NCBI GenBank assembly: GCA_902532675.1
Contig: CACAIY010000003.1
Coordinates: 36,321 to 100,320 of the forward strand
Direction: 5' to 3'
Length of the DNA: 64,000 nt
From: an uncultured SAR86 cluster bacterium
Lineage (GTDB): Bacteria > Pseudomonadota > Gammaproteobacteria > Magnimaribacterales > Magnimaribacteraceae
The notes under the pieces were generated by a model. That model was not told the origin of the DNA and did no database searches. It saw only the letters and a list, made by a program, of their open reading frames with translations. Each line of letters begins with the position of its first letter. The first letter of the stretch is position 1. A program made the position numbers and the translations under genes. Below are positions 1-8,066 of the stretch, one piece after another.

Positions 1-678
1 AGGTATTTTTACATCTGTAAAGTAAACTTCATTAAAGTTTGCACCACCAGATATTTGTTTAATAGGTTTAACTTCGATACCTGGAGATTTCATATCTACA
101 AAAAAGAAAGTTAAGCCTTTATGTTTGGGTGCCGAAGGATCACTTCTAGTCACAAGAATCCCGTAATCACTGAAATGGGCTCCTGAAGTCCAAACTTTTT
201 GGCCATTTATTGTCCAGGTATCTCCATCCAACTCTGCTTTAGTCTTTATTCCGGCAACGTCTGATCCAGCTGCTGGTTCGCTAAAAAGTTGACACCATAT
301 TTCTTCACCAGTAGCTAAAGGAGGAAGGTATCTTTCTTTTTGCTCTTCAGTTGCGTACATCATCATCACAGGACCCGCCATTCCTTGACCAATTTCTAGG
401 TAGCCACCAGGAACTTTAAACTTTGAAACTTCTTGTCCCCAAATTACTCTCTCGATAGGAGTTGATTCGCGACCACCGTAAGCTTTTGGCCAATGCATAC
501 AAGCCCAACCGTCTTCATGTAATTTTTTCTGCCAAACTTTAACTTCTTTAAGCCCTTCTTCTTCTGAAGCTGCTCTCCAACCATCTTTAGGTCCTTCTTT
601 TAAAGGGGCATTGGCTTTTAGCCATTCATAAGCTTCTTTTCTAAATTTAGCTTCTTCTTGAGTATCATTAAAATCCAT
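1..678 (-). CDS. Acyl-CoA dehydrogenase, C-terminal part beyond window edge
   Basis: This is the N-terminal 226 codons of an acyl-CoA dehydrogenase, an FAD enzyme that introduces an alpha-beta double bond into acyl-CoA. The start ATG (complement of 676-678) has a GGAGAAG ribosome site just upstream. Visible family features are the N-terminal helical domain, the GGYLEIGQGMAGP stretch, and the middle beta domain with CQLFSEPAAGSDVAG, WTINGQKVWTSGA and VTRSDP. The frame is open to base 1, so the C-terminal helical domain with the catalytic base lies outside. It starts 9 bases after the stop of the second acyl-CoA dehydrogenase gene (688-1791), so the two form one operon. Paired genes of this kind can encode heteromeric dehydrogenases, as in the steroid-side-chain FadE pairs; that is inference here. 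Confidence 0.9.
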   Translation of the reverse strand, partial: MDFNDTQEEAKFRKEAYEWLKANAPLKEGPKDGWRAASEEEGLKEVKVWQKKLHEDGWACMHWPKAYGGRESTPIERVIWGQEVSKFKVPGGYLEIGQGMAGPVMMMYATEEQKERYLPPLATGEEIWCQLFSEPAAGSDVAGIKTKAELDGDTWTINGQKVWTSGAHFSDYGILVTRSDPSAPKHKGLTFFFVDMKSPGIEVKPIKQISGGANFNEVYFTDVKIP

Positions 679-687
679 AATCTTCTC

Positions 688-1791
688 CTATATTTGATTA
701 GCTCTTTCTAGAGAGCTTATAAGTTTATCTTTCCAAATAGATTGGCTTCCTATATTTGCAGCTAGTTGTCTGCATCTTCTGTAATAAAGGTGACAATCAA
801 ATTCCCACGTGAAACCCATTCCTCCATGTGTCTGTATATTTTCTTTAGAACATTCATGATAAGCCTGACTAGCACTTACTCTGCATGTGGCTGCTGCGGT
901 TGGTAATTCAGGAGCGTCAGTGCTTAAAGCCCAAGCTCCGTAATAACAGTTTGATCTAGCAAGCTCTACAGCAATATACATATCAGCTAATTTATGTTTT
1001 ATAGCTTGAAATGAAGCTATAGATCTACCAAAAGCGTATCTACCCATAGCGTATTCTTTTGCCATATCCATGCAGGCCTCAGCTCCACCAAGTTGCTCAA
1101 ATGAAAATAGGACAGCAGCTCTATCAAGTAGTGTCGTTATATTCGACCACCCTGAGTCTAATGCTTCAGCTTTAGCATTTTTAAATGTTATGGCAGCATG
1201 AGATCTAGAAGGATCAAGAGTAGGTTGGCTAGTTATTTCGACTCCATCTATAGAAGATTCAACTAAAAAGAGTCCAACTTCAGCTCCTGACTTAGCAGAG
1301 ACTATAAAGAAATCTGCCACATCTCCATCAGTAACTGCAATCTTGGAGCCACTTAAAGAGCCGTCCTTAAATTCGCATGTAATATTTTTTTCAGTTGGAG
1401 AGGTAGTCGATTCTGCGTGAGCAAAAGCACCTATTTTTTCTCCGCTGGCTAAAGAAGGGAGGTTTGCTTGTTTAAGTGAATCTGAGCCAAATTGAAGAAT
1501 TGATTCTGTAGCTAAGTAAACGCTAGATGAAAAAGGTGTTGGAGCTAAACTTCTTCCTAGTTCTTCTGCTATTACGCAAAGTTCTAAATATCCTAAGCCT
1601 AAGCCCCCGTATTCTTCTGGTATAGCTGTAGCAGTAAAGCCCATCTCAGCTACTTGTGACCAAAGATCTTTATCATAAGACTCTTCACCTTCTAAAATAT
1701 TCCTAGCCCTTCTTACTGTCTCTTCTTTTTCTAAAAACTTCCTAGCAATGTCTTTCAATTGCATTTGGTCCGCTGAAAATTCAAAATTCAT
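688..1791 (-). CDS. Acyl-CoA dehydrogenase family protein (partner subunit?)
   Basis: This 367-residue protein has the acyl-CoA dehydrogenase fold: an N-terminal helical part (EEYGGLGLGYLELCVIAEELG), a middle beta domain, and a C-terminal helical domain with GRYAFGRSIASFQAIKHKLA and HGGMGFTWEF. It is somewhat shorter than typical 380-400 residue enzymes. The usual IYEGT segment carrying the catalytic glutamate is not visible; the corresponding end reads RQLAANIGSQ. That suggests a companion subunit or an unusual catalytic arrangement. It is the upstream gene of a two-gene minus-strand operon with the acyl-CoA dehydrogenase gene at 1-678. The substrate is not identifiable; CoA-thioester beta-oxidation of a bulky or branched substrate is a reasonable guess. 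Confidence 0.85.
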   Translation of the reverse strand: MNFEFSADQMQLKDIARKFLEKEETVRRARNILEGEESYDKDLWSQVAEMGFTATAIPEEYGGLGLGYLELCVIAEELGRSLAPTPFSSSVYLATESILQFGSDSLKQANLPSLASGEKIGAFAHAESTTSPTEKNITCEFKDGSLSGSKIAVTDGDVADFFIVSAKSGAEVGLFLVESSIDGVEITSQPTLDPSRSHAAITFKNAKAEALDSGWSNITTLLDRAAVLFSFEQLGGAEACMDMAKEYAMGRYAFGRSIASFQAIKHKLADMYIAVELARSNCYYGAWALSTDAPELPTAAATCRVSASQAYHECSKENIQTHGGMGFTWEFDCHLYYRRCRQLAANIGSQSIWKDKLISSLERANQI

Positions 1792-1894
1792 CTTATTCCT
1801 CTTAAATAAATCTAATCCAAATTGTTAAAATTTTAATATAAACTTCTATTGTATCTACGATCTAATAGAATGAAAGACTAAAATATACCTAATA

Positions 1895-2590
1895 ATGAAC
1901 AAATCTAAAGAAGAAAATAACCAAGATATTAAACCAGTTCGCTCTGAGGCTGTTTCAAATAGAGGACAAAGGAGAATTAAGGGCGGTTCAATGCTTTTTT
2001 CTTCAACAATAACAATAGTGAATACTATTGGAATTGTCTTATTAGGACTTTGGTTTTTTAATACTTCAGGTAGTCAGCAGCAAGCTGGGAAAAGTTTTAT
2101 TGAAAGGATTAGTATGCTTGAAGAGAATATCTCCATACAGTCAACTAAGGTAGATGATCTCATAGAAACAAACTCCCAAGACTTAAAATTTATCAATAAA
2201 GAGATCAGAAAGTTATGGGATTTAAGCAATAAGAAGAACAGAAAGAGTATTTCCCAAAACCTAAACTCTATAGAGTCAATAGAAGACACCTTAGGAACTT
2301 TAGATAAAGAATATAAAACATTATCAGCTAAACAAAGATCATTAAATTTGGAGCTAGCTAAACTAGAGAAAATACAAGAAAAATTAGGTGAATCTCTGGA
2401 CATTGAAAGCCCTTTTTCTGGAAGTGAAGATCTTGAAGATAGATTGGCTGACCTCGAAGAAGCAACTAAGTCGATGGATCTTTATAGAACCCAGGTAAAT
2501 CAATCAATATTATCTCTTAAAGAGAAATTAAATGATTTAGAGTTAGAGCTTACAAATTTTAGTTCCAAGGAGGCGACATCAAACGAGTAG
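1895..2590 (+). CDS. Single-pass membrane protein with long coiled coil, unknown function
   Basis: I do not recognise a family. The 231-residue protein has a basic, hydrophilic N-terminus (about 1-33), one hydrophobic membrane segment (about 34-56, MLFSSTITIVNTIGIVLLGL), and then a long charged region rich in Leu, Glu, Lys and Ser with heptad-like spacing (about 70-225). This predicts a coiled coil, probably on the periplasmic side. It lies alone, divergent from the acyl-CoA dehydrogenase operon, and ends 22 bases before tRNA-Leu. The reverse-strand reading frame inside it looks like a shadow, because the forward frame has the coherent signal-anchor and coiled-coil design. Confidence 0.75.
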   Translation: MNKSKEENNQDIKPVRSEAVSNRGQRRIKGGSMLFSSTITIVNTIGIVLLGLWFFNTSGSQQQAGKSFIERISMLEENISIQSTKVDDLIETNSQDLKFINKEIRKLWDLSNKKNRKSISQNLNSIESIEDTLGTLDKEYKTLSAKQRSLNLELAKLEKIQEKLGESLDIESPFSGSEDLEDRLADLEEATKSMDLYRTQVNQSILSLKEKLNDLELELTNFSSKEATSNE

Positions 2591-2612
2591 AAGCCTATAA
2601 TACCCGCCACTT

Positions 2613-2697
<85 letters not shown>

Positions 2698-2698
2698 T

Positions 2699-3604
2699 CT
2701 AATTATTCTGAATTAAACCATAAGTTTTTAGCATTAATTCCCTCATCCATTTATTTGAAGGGTCAGAATCTTTAGATTCATGCCAGTATAGATGCAAAAC
2801 AATAGGATCAATCTTAAAGGGCAATTCCATTACTTCTAATCCTTTATGTTTAGCGAAACCTCTAGTCGTACTAATAACTAGATCAGATCTTTCAATAACA
2901 AAAGGTGCAACTAAAAAATTCTGAGATCTAAGAGAGATTTTTCTTGAATGGCCCAATTTATTTAAAGCCATATCAACCAATCCAATACCAGTCTTTCTAT
3001 TTGAAACGTGCATATGAAAAAGAGATAAGTAATCGTCCATGTCTATTTTTTTCTTTTTCATAATAGGATGCCCTTTTCTTGCAATAAGCACGTAATCTTC
3101 TTCGTAAATCTTTTGATGTCTTAAGAAAGAATCTGCGTGTACGGGAGGGTCTATACAAAAATCTACATTTCCAGCAGATAATTCTTTTGGGGTTTCTTTT
3201 CTAGGAATCAGGAAACTTTCAACAACGATATTAGGGGCATCTTTTGCTAACTCCTTAAGTAGTATTGGTAAAAGTCTATATTCAGAACTATCACCAATTG
3301 ATATCTTAAAAGTAATGTCAGAAGTAGCAGGCTCAAAAGAGTCTGTTTGAGAAATAGTTTTATTCATCAGTCCTAATGCCTCTCTAACATCTCCAATGAT
3401 ATCTTGAGCAACTGGAGTTGGCAGCATGCCTTTAGAAGACCTTATAAAAAGGTCATCATTAAACATCTCTCTAAGTCTGGATAGCGCATTGCTAACAGCA
3501 GGTTGCGTTATTCCTAAGATTTCACCTGCCTTGGTTAGATTCTTCTCAGTATAGATAACATCAAAGGCTTTGAATAAATTTAGATCTGTTTGTTTTAGGT
3601 TCAT
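2699..3604 (-). CDS. LysR-family transcriptional regulator
   Basis: This is a 301-residue LysR-type regulator of usual length. Residues about 5-64 form the winged helix-turn-helix (LNLFKAFDVIYTEKNLTKAG, ITQPAVSNALSRLRE, FIRSSKGMLPT), followed by the periplasmic-binding-like effector domain (about 90-300). It is divergent from the 3757-5007 acyl-CoA dehydrogenase gene across a 152-base gap holding two inverted repeats, the usual arrangement in which a LysR protein controls itself and its divergent neighbour. The inducer is unknown; an acyl-CoA or carboxylic acid handled by the neighbouring dehydrogenase is a guess. Confidence 0.93.
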   Translation of the reverse strand: MNLKQTDLNLFKAFDVIYTEKNLTKAGEILGITQPAVSNALSRLREMFNDDLFIRSSKGMLPTPVAQDIIGDVREALGLMNKTISQTDSFEPATSDITFKISIGDSSEYRLLPILLKELAKDAPNIVVESFLIPRKETPKELSAGNVDFCIDPPVHADSFLRHQKIYEEDYVLIARKGHPIMKKKKIDMDDYLSLFHMHVSNRKTGIGLVDMALNKLGHSRKISLRSQNFLVAPFVIERSDLVISTTRGFAKHKGLEVMELPFKIDPIVLHLYWHESKDSDPSNKWMRELMLKTYGLIQNN

Positions 3605-3623
3605 GAAATTTTAAAAATTATTT

Positions 3624-3640
3624 TTGATAACGAATATCAA
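3624..3640. promoter_or_regulatory. Palindrome upstream of LysR gene, possible operator
   Basis: TTGATA (3624-3629) and TATCAA (3635-3640) are a perfect inverted repeat with 5 bases between, centred about 28 bases upstream of the LysR start codon. The position and dyad symmetry fit a LysR autoregulatory site. It does not match the textbook T-N11-A spacing exactly, so the assignment is tentative. Confidence 0.4.
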
Positions 3641-3709
3641 TCTAGACTAACTTAATATATGGCACTATGATCAGTATTTAGAATTAATATTAGATATAAA
3701 TAAAACTTA

Positions 3710-3730
3710 TATTACATAATAACAGTAATA
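3710..3730. promoter_or_regulatory. Palindrome upstream of acyl-CoA dehydrogenase, possible operator
   Basis: TATTAC (3710-3715) and GTAATA (3725-3730) form a perfect inverted repeat with a 9-base spacer, 26 bases upstream of the dehydrogenase ATG at 3757. It is a candidate activation site for the divergent LysR regulator. In DNA this AT-rich, short palindromes arise by chance, so confidence is modest. Confidence 0.35.
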
Positions 3731-3756
3731 CATATCAATTATAAAGGAGAAGTTAT

Positions 3757-5007
3757 ATGGGGTTTCAATTTTCAGACAGATCACAAGAGCTTCAGTTAAG
3801 GATCACTAAATTTTTAGATGATCATATTTACCCAGCTGAAGAAGTTTATGCTCAACAAATGCAAGAATTTACAGAGCAAGGAGACAGGTGGCAAATACCT
3901 CAAATCATTGAAGATAAAAAGGAAATAGCTAAAGAAGAAGGTCTTTGGAATTTATTTTTACCGGAAAACCCAATGGGTGAAAGTATGAGTAACTTGGACT
4001 ATGCCCCTTTAGCAGAATTGATGGGCAGATCTGGAATTGCCTCAGAAATCTTTAATTGTTCTGCTCCAGACACTGGCAACATGGAAGTATTGGCTAGATA
4101 TGCTAATGAAGAGCAACAAGAGAGATGGTTAAAGCCTCTTTTAAATGGAGAAATTAGATCTGCTTTTGCAATGACAGAGCCTGCTGTGGCTTCTTCTGAT
4201 GCAACAAACATCTGTACAACTGCCGTCCTGGAAGGGGACGAATACGTAATAAACGGTGAGAAGTGGTGGACTTCTGGTGCCGGTGACCCAAGGTGTAAAG
4301 TTTTAATTTTTATGTGCATGACTAATCCAGACAATCCGAAGCACCAACGACAATCACAAATTATTGTTCCTATGGATTCTCCAGGAATAAAGATTGAAAA
4401 AATGATGCATGTATTTGGTTACGACGACGCTCCGCATGGCCATGGCAGGGTTTCATTCAAGGATGTAAGGGTACCTAAAGAAAATTTACTTTTAGGAGAA
4501 GGTAGAGGTTTTGAGATTGCTCAAGGAAGATTAGGACCTGGAAGAATTCATCATTGCATGCGAACAATTGGTGTTATGGAAAGAGCTCTTGAATTAATGT
4601 GCAAAAGATCAGAAGAACGAATTGCTTTCGGTAAAAAGATATCGAGTCTTGGTGCAAATTATGACTATATAGCTGAAAGCAGGATAGACATAGAAACCTC
4701 AAGATTACTTACTTTAAATGCAGCAAATTTGATGGATACAGTAGGTAATAAGGTAGCTAGGAGCGAAATTGCTCAAATAAAAGTACACGTACCCATAGTA
4801 GCCTGTAGGCTTATAGATAGAGCCATCCAAATGCATGGAGGCGGTGGAGTTAGTCAAGATTTTCCTTTGGCAAGTATGTATGCACATATGAGAACCTTGA
4901 GGATTGCAGACGGACCTGATGAGGTTCATAGAAGAACGGTCGCAAGAGAAGAGCTTGGAAAATATGGAGGCGGTCAAAGTTCTGAAGCAGTAGTAACTAG
5001 AGACTAA
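3757..5007 (+). CDS. Acyl-CoA dehydrogenase (ACAD10/11-like)
   Basis: This 416-residue acyl-CoA dehydrogenase starts with ATG after the strong ribosome site AAAGGAGAAG. The first about 60 residues include the extended [15 protein letters not shown] segment seen in the longer ACAD10/11-like branch. [16 protein letters not shown] (about 137) and [16 protein letters not shown] belong to the substrate and FAD binding middle domain. The C-terminal domain has [16 protein letters not shown] and [13 protein letters not shown] (about 385), which replaces the IYEGT catalytic loop of short and medium-chain enzymes. It is divergent from a LysR regulator and followed after 62 bases by a small secreted SnoaL-like gene. 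The substrate is unknown, probably a long or branched acyl-CoA. Confidence 0.93.
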   Translation: MGFQFSDRSQELQLRITKFLDDHIYPAEEVYAQQMQEFTEQGDRWQIPQIIEDKKEIAKEEGLWNLFLPENPMGESMSNLDYAPLAELMGRSGIASEIFNCSAPDTGNMEVLARYANEEQQERWLKPLLNGEIRSAFAMTEPAVASSDATNICTTAVLEGDEYVINGEKWWTSGAGDPRCKVLIFMCMTNPDNPKHQRQSQIIVPMDSPGIKIEKMMHVFGYDDAPHGHGRVSFKDVRVPKENLLLGEGRGFEIAQGRLGPGRIHHCMRTIGVMERALELMCKRSEERIAFGKKISSLGANYDYIAESRIDIETSRLLTLNAANLMDTVGNKVARSEIAQIKVHVPIVACRLIDRAIQMHGGGGVSQDFPLASMYAHMRTLRIADGPDEVHRRTVAREELGKYGGGQSSEAVVTRD

Positions 5008-5069
5008 CTCTTTTACTTCTGAGATCTAGAACTTTGTCAGATTTGATATTAAATATATAAGGAGAAAAA

Positions 5070-5552
5070 ATGAAAAACACAATTTTAATTATAAGTATGT
5101 TCTTTCTTTCATTTGTAAGTGCAGATGGACATCTTAAATCAGAACAGGATGTATTGGCTTCATTAGAAAAATACTTTGAAGCCAGAAATAATAATGACTA
5201 TGAAACAGTAGTAGCTTTAGAAAGCAAGACAGGAACGTATGGTACTAACTCAGATGGTAGTTTCCATAAACCTAGGCAAATTCCTTCTGTCGAACAATGG
5301 AAAAAATTTGATCAAGGAGGAGTGACGAATGTCTTTTATCCTGAAGCCATACAGCTTTCTGAAGGCGTAGTTTTAACAAGATTTTATGCTGAAGGAGTTG
5401 TAACAGCAGGTGGAAAGTCTTCAGATTATCGTACTCGCGTAACAATGAATTGGGTTAAAGAAGGTGGTAAATGGGTTATAAAGAGCCAACACTATTCTGC
5501 TGCTAACTATGGTGGAGTGCATCAAACTCAGGCTGCTGACTTTGAAGACTAA
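5070..5552 (+). CDS. Secreted SnoaL/NTF2-like protein
   Basis: This 160-residue protein has an N-terminal signal peptide (about 1-19, MKNTILIISMFFLSFVSADG) and then a compact alpha+beta domain. The pattern VLASLEKYFEARNNNDYETVVAL, then a strand-rich C-terminal half ending WVKEGGKWVIKSQHYS, is characteristic of the SnoaL/NTF2 cone fold. The start is supported by AAGGAGAAAAA upstream. Members are either small hydrolases or isomerases or non-catalytic ligand binders, so the activity cannot be assigned. It is probably periplasmic and follows the LysR-linked acyl-CoA dehydrogenase gene. Confidence 0.75.
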   Translation: MKNTILIISMFFLSFVSADGHLKSEQDVLASLEKYFEARNNNDYETVVALESKTGTYGTNSDGSFHKPRQIPSVEQWKKFDQGGVTNVFYPEAIQLSEGVVLTRFYAEGVVTAGGKSSDYRTRVTMNWVKEGGKWVIKSQHYSAANYGGVHQTQAADFED

Positions 5553-5639
5553 CTTGTAAGGTATATAAAAAGGTAACTTTAGAGGATAAAAGCATTGCAT
5601 ATGCCGTGCCAAATATACTCAATATCCCTGAAACTCAGT

Positions 5640-5717
5640 AGACACGTAGCTCAGTCTGGTTAGAGCACCACCTTGACATGGTGGGGGTCGGTGGTTCGAG
5701 TCCACTCGTGTCTACCA
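5640..5717 (+). tRNA. tRNA-Val (anticodon GAC)
   Basis: The acceptor AGACACG (5640-5646) pairs with CGTGTCT (5707-5713), followed by encoded ACCA. The D arm has GCTCAG and TAGAGC. The anticodon stem CCACC/GGTGG encloses TTGACAT with anticodon GAC at 5675-5677. The T arm is GGTGG TTCGAGT CCACT. It is distinct in sequence from the tRNA-Val(UAC) at 61265. Confidence 0.96.
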
Positions 5718-5721
5718 GCTC

Positions 5722-5889
5722 TTAATTCCCTTCTTCCTCTTCCTCATTATCCCTTGTTACAGCTTTCCCTATAGCCTTTATAGGAAATTCTATAACTTTT
5801 GCTGCTGTTGAAAATGCTGTGCTAACCAGACTAGCAACTGAGCAAGCTGACAATAACGCAAAAAGAAATAAAGTTAAAAATATTTTCAT
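5722..5889 (-). CDS. Small lipoprotein, 55 residues
   Basis: This short open frame has an ATG at the complement of 5887-5889 and a TAA at 5722-5724. The N-terminus MKIFLTLFLFALLSACS is a classic lipoprotein signal peptide with lipobox LSAC (Cys16). After that comes a short Ala/Ser/Thr/Val-rich amphipathic stretch (about 17-43) and an acidic tail of five Glu residues. It ends four bases from tRNA-Val(GAC), facing it, and is divergent from the MAPEG gene. Function unknown. The coherent lipobox and clean frame make it a likely real gene although it is short. Confidence 0.65.
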   Translation of the reverse strand: MKIFLTLFLFALLSACSVASLVSTAFSTAAKVIEFPIKAIGKAVTRDNEEEEEGN

Positions 5890-5958
5890 AAATTACCTAT
5901 AATTTAATTTAGTCATCTACAATAATAGAACAATTACTTTACAAATATATATAAGACT

Positions 5959-6375
5959 ATGATCACATTACTATACGCAGGAGCCTTGTCGATTTTAGCT
6001 CTATTTTTAGGAATTAAGACAGGTCAAAAAAGATTTTCTAAAGACGAAAATATTACAATTGGAGTAGGGGATAACTTTGAACTGCTCCAAATAACTAGAG
6101 CGCATGGAAATTTAATAGAAAATGTATTTTTCTTTCTAATTTTGTCAGCCTTATTAGAAATAGTTGGAGAGATACCTGTTTTGGCAACTTATATCCTTGG
6201 AGATTTATTTCTTTTATCAAGAATCTCTCATGCTTATGGAATAACAAGACCTGGAGCAGAAAGTATATTTAGGATGTTAGGAGCAACAGGTACCTTCTTA
6301 ATACTAGCAACTCAATCAATTTGGGCCCTTAAGATTTCAATAACCTGGTTGGTTTCAAACAATTTTGGATTATAA
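5959..6375 (+). CDS. MAPEG family membrane protein
   Basis: This 138-residue protein has four hydrophobic helices and the MAPEG signature region RAHGNLIENVFFFL (about residues 47-60), with the conserved Arg, Asn and Glu of the glutathione-binding membrane family. The second conserved part, RISHAYGI, and the terminal helices fit the same family. Bacterial MAPEG proteins are inner-membrane proteins with glutathione transferase or peroxidase-like activity on lipophilic substrates, or of unknown role. It precedes the MsrA-Trx-MsrB gene by 9 bases, so the two are probably cotranscribed and may share a detoxification or redox theme. Confidence 0.85.
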   Translation: MITLLYAGALSILALFLGIKTGQKRFSKDENITIGVGDNFELLQITRAHGNLIENVFFFLILSALLEIVGEIPVLATYILGDLFLLSRISHAYGITRPGAESIFRMLGATGTFLILATQSIWALKISITWLVSNNFGL

Positions 6376-6384
6376 GAACTGAGA

Positions 6385-7647
6385 ATGAAGCTTTATTCTA
6401 TATTAATTCTTGCTTTAATAAGCTTTAGTGTGGCTGCGGAAAGCAATCAATCTACTTCTCACCTAGAGAAGATAGTGCTTGGATCGGGATGTTTCTGGGG
6501 TGCAGAAAAGGGTTATGAGGCATTGCCAGGAGTTGTGGACGCTGTTTCAGGATATGCTGATGGTTATGGAATTCGCCCTTCCTACGGAGAAATAACTAAA
6601 TACATTAATAAATTTAACCCTAATAATCATGCCGAAGTAGTTGAAGTAACGTACAACAAAAATATTATTAGTACAGAGGACTTATTACAGCATTATTTTG
6701 AATCTCATGACCCTACGCTTGTGAATCAGCAAGGAAATGATATAGGTACTCAATATAGATCAATAGTTTTATATACTAATAAGCAGCAACAAAGAGTTGT
6801 TGAAAGCCTTATTTCTGAATATCAACAACTGCTTAGCAATTCAGGGTATGGCCAAATCGCCACTATCGTTAAATCTTTAGATGAATTCTTTAGGGCTGAA
6901 AATTATCACCAAGACTATATTGCTAAGAACCCAAATGGCTATTGTCCTGATCATTCGACAGGAATTAAATTTGCTGAAATAGAAGCAGTTGAAAAAAAGG
7001 ATAACAGCACACTTTTGAAAGGAAAGAACATTCTGGTTATTGAGCCGGAAAGCTATTGTCCGTATTGCGAAAAATTTAGATCTTTAGTTGTTGAAAATTA
7101 TAATGGGAATCTACCTATTACTTTTCGTTTGGCTTCGCAGTTAGACGACATTGAATTACAAACTCCAACTTGGGCAACTCCTACTATTATATTTCTAGAA
7201 CAAGGAAAGGAGGTTTTTGGGCATCAAGGCTATATGTCACCACAAGAATTCTACAAAGCTCTTGGTTTCTTTAAGTTAGGTGATTCAGAAGCCTACAGGG
7301 TGGCTTTTGAAGAGGGAACTGATGCAAGATTTTGTAAAGAATATGAAATTTTTAAAAATACTCCCGATGGAATATTTGTAGATAAACTTAGCGGTGCGCA
7401 TCTTTTCGATACAAGAGATAGGTTTAATTCTGGAACTGGATGGTTATCTTTCACAAAGCCAGTAGACGGATCTGTTTACAGAAGAGCAGATAATAGTTAC
7501 GGTATGCGCAGAATCGAGATACGGTCTAAGACTTCTGATATACATCTTGGTCATGTTTTTCCTGATGGACCAAATGGACTGCCTAGGTATTGTATCAATG
7601 CAACCGTACTTGAATTCAAGAATAGAAAAGAAATAGATAAAAGTTAA
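6385..7647 (+). CDS. msrAB: Secreted MsrA - thioredoxin-like - MsrB fusion (methionine sulfoxide reductase)
   Basis: This 420-residue fusion repairs oxidised methionine, MsrA acting on the S and MsrB on the R sulfoxide. A signal peptide (about 1-18) places it in the periplasm. MsrA (about 28-195) has the catalytic motif GCFWG with Cys36, HDPT, and YHQDYIAKNPNGYC with Cys187 as a likely resolving residue. A thioredoxin-like domain (about 208-295) has CPYC (Cys225, Cys228) and the cis-proline loop ATPTIIFL. MsrB (about 300-415) has SGTGWLSF, HLGHVFPDGP and RYCIN with catalytic Cys403. The two CxxC zinc motifs of many MsrB proteins are absent (GIFVDKLSGAHLF). The domain order differs from Neisseria PilB, which is thioredoxin-MsrA-MsrB. 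Cys317 may be a resolving residue. Confidence 0.93.
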   Translation: MKLYSILILALISFSVAAESNQSTSHLEKIVLGSGCFWGAEKGYEALPGVVDAVSGYADGYGIRPSYGEITKYINKFNPNNHAEVVEVTYNKNIISTEDLLQHYFESHDPTLVNQQGNDIGTQYRSIVLYTNKQQQRVVESLISEYQQLLSNSGYGQIATIVKSLDEFFRAENYHQDYIAKNPNGYCPDHSTGIKFAEIEAVEKKDNSTLLKGKNILVIEPESYCPYCEKFRSLVVENYNGNLPITFRLASQLDDIELQTPTWATPTIIFLEQGKEVFGHQGYMSPQEFYKALGFFKLGDSEAYRVAFEEGTDARFCKEYEIFKNTPDGIFVDKLSGAHLFDTRDRFNSGTGWLSFTKPVDGSVYRRADNSYGMRRIEIRSKTSDIHLGHVFPDGPNGLPRYCINATVLEFKNRKEIDKS

Positions 7648-7667
7648 TTAAATATAAGGAGAAACTA

Positions 7668-8048
7668 ATGAAAGGAAAAATAGCAAAATACGTTACAGTC
7701 GGAACTAATGATCTAAATAGAGCTAAAGAATTTTATGATGCACTATTTTCTGATCTAGAGGTTACGAGTTTCGGTCCGAATGAGAGGAGCTTCTTCTGGA
7801 CTATACCTGGGGACGATACAAACTTTGCAGTATTTGTGCCGTATGATGGAGAAGAGGCAACCGTGGGTAATGGAAGCATGGTTGGAATAACTCTAGAGAC
7901 AACTGAAGATGTCGATGCTCTTTATAAAAAAGCTATTGAGTTAGGTGCTACCGATGAAGGAGAGCCAGGACAAAGAGTTCCTACTTTTTATGGAGCCTAT
8001 GTAAGAGACTTAGATGGAAACAAATTAACCTTTTGTAAATTTGGTTAA
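7668..8048 (+). CDS. VOC (glyoxalase/bleomycin-resistance) family protein
   Basis: This 126-residue single-domain vicinal-oxygen-chelate protein starts with ATG after AAGGAGAAA. The two beta-alpha-beta-beta-beta modules are visible: VTVGTNDLNRAKEFYDALF at the N-terminus and TTEDVDALYKKAIELGA with YGAYVRDLDGNKLTFCKF at the C-terminus. The canonical metal ligands of glyoxalase I are not all evident, so this may be a binding protein or an enzyme of unknown substrate. It lies 20 bases after the msrAB gene and is probably in the same transcription unit. Confidence 0.85.
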   Translation: MKGKIAKYVTVGTNDLNRAKEFYDALFSDLEVTSFGPNERSFFWTIPGDDTNFAVFVPYDGEEATVGNGSMVGITLETTEDVDALYKKAIELGATDEGEPGQRVPTFYGAYVRDLDGNKLTFCKFG

Positions 8049-8066
8049 GAATTTTTCTTAGAATTT

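Noticed and set aside
2074-2403. Minus-strand reading frame inside the coiled-coil gene
   Set aside because: It mirrors Leu/Lys/Glu-rich coding on the other strand and has no recognisable domain or ribosome site.
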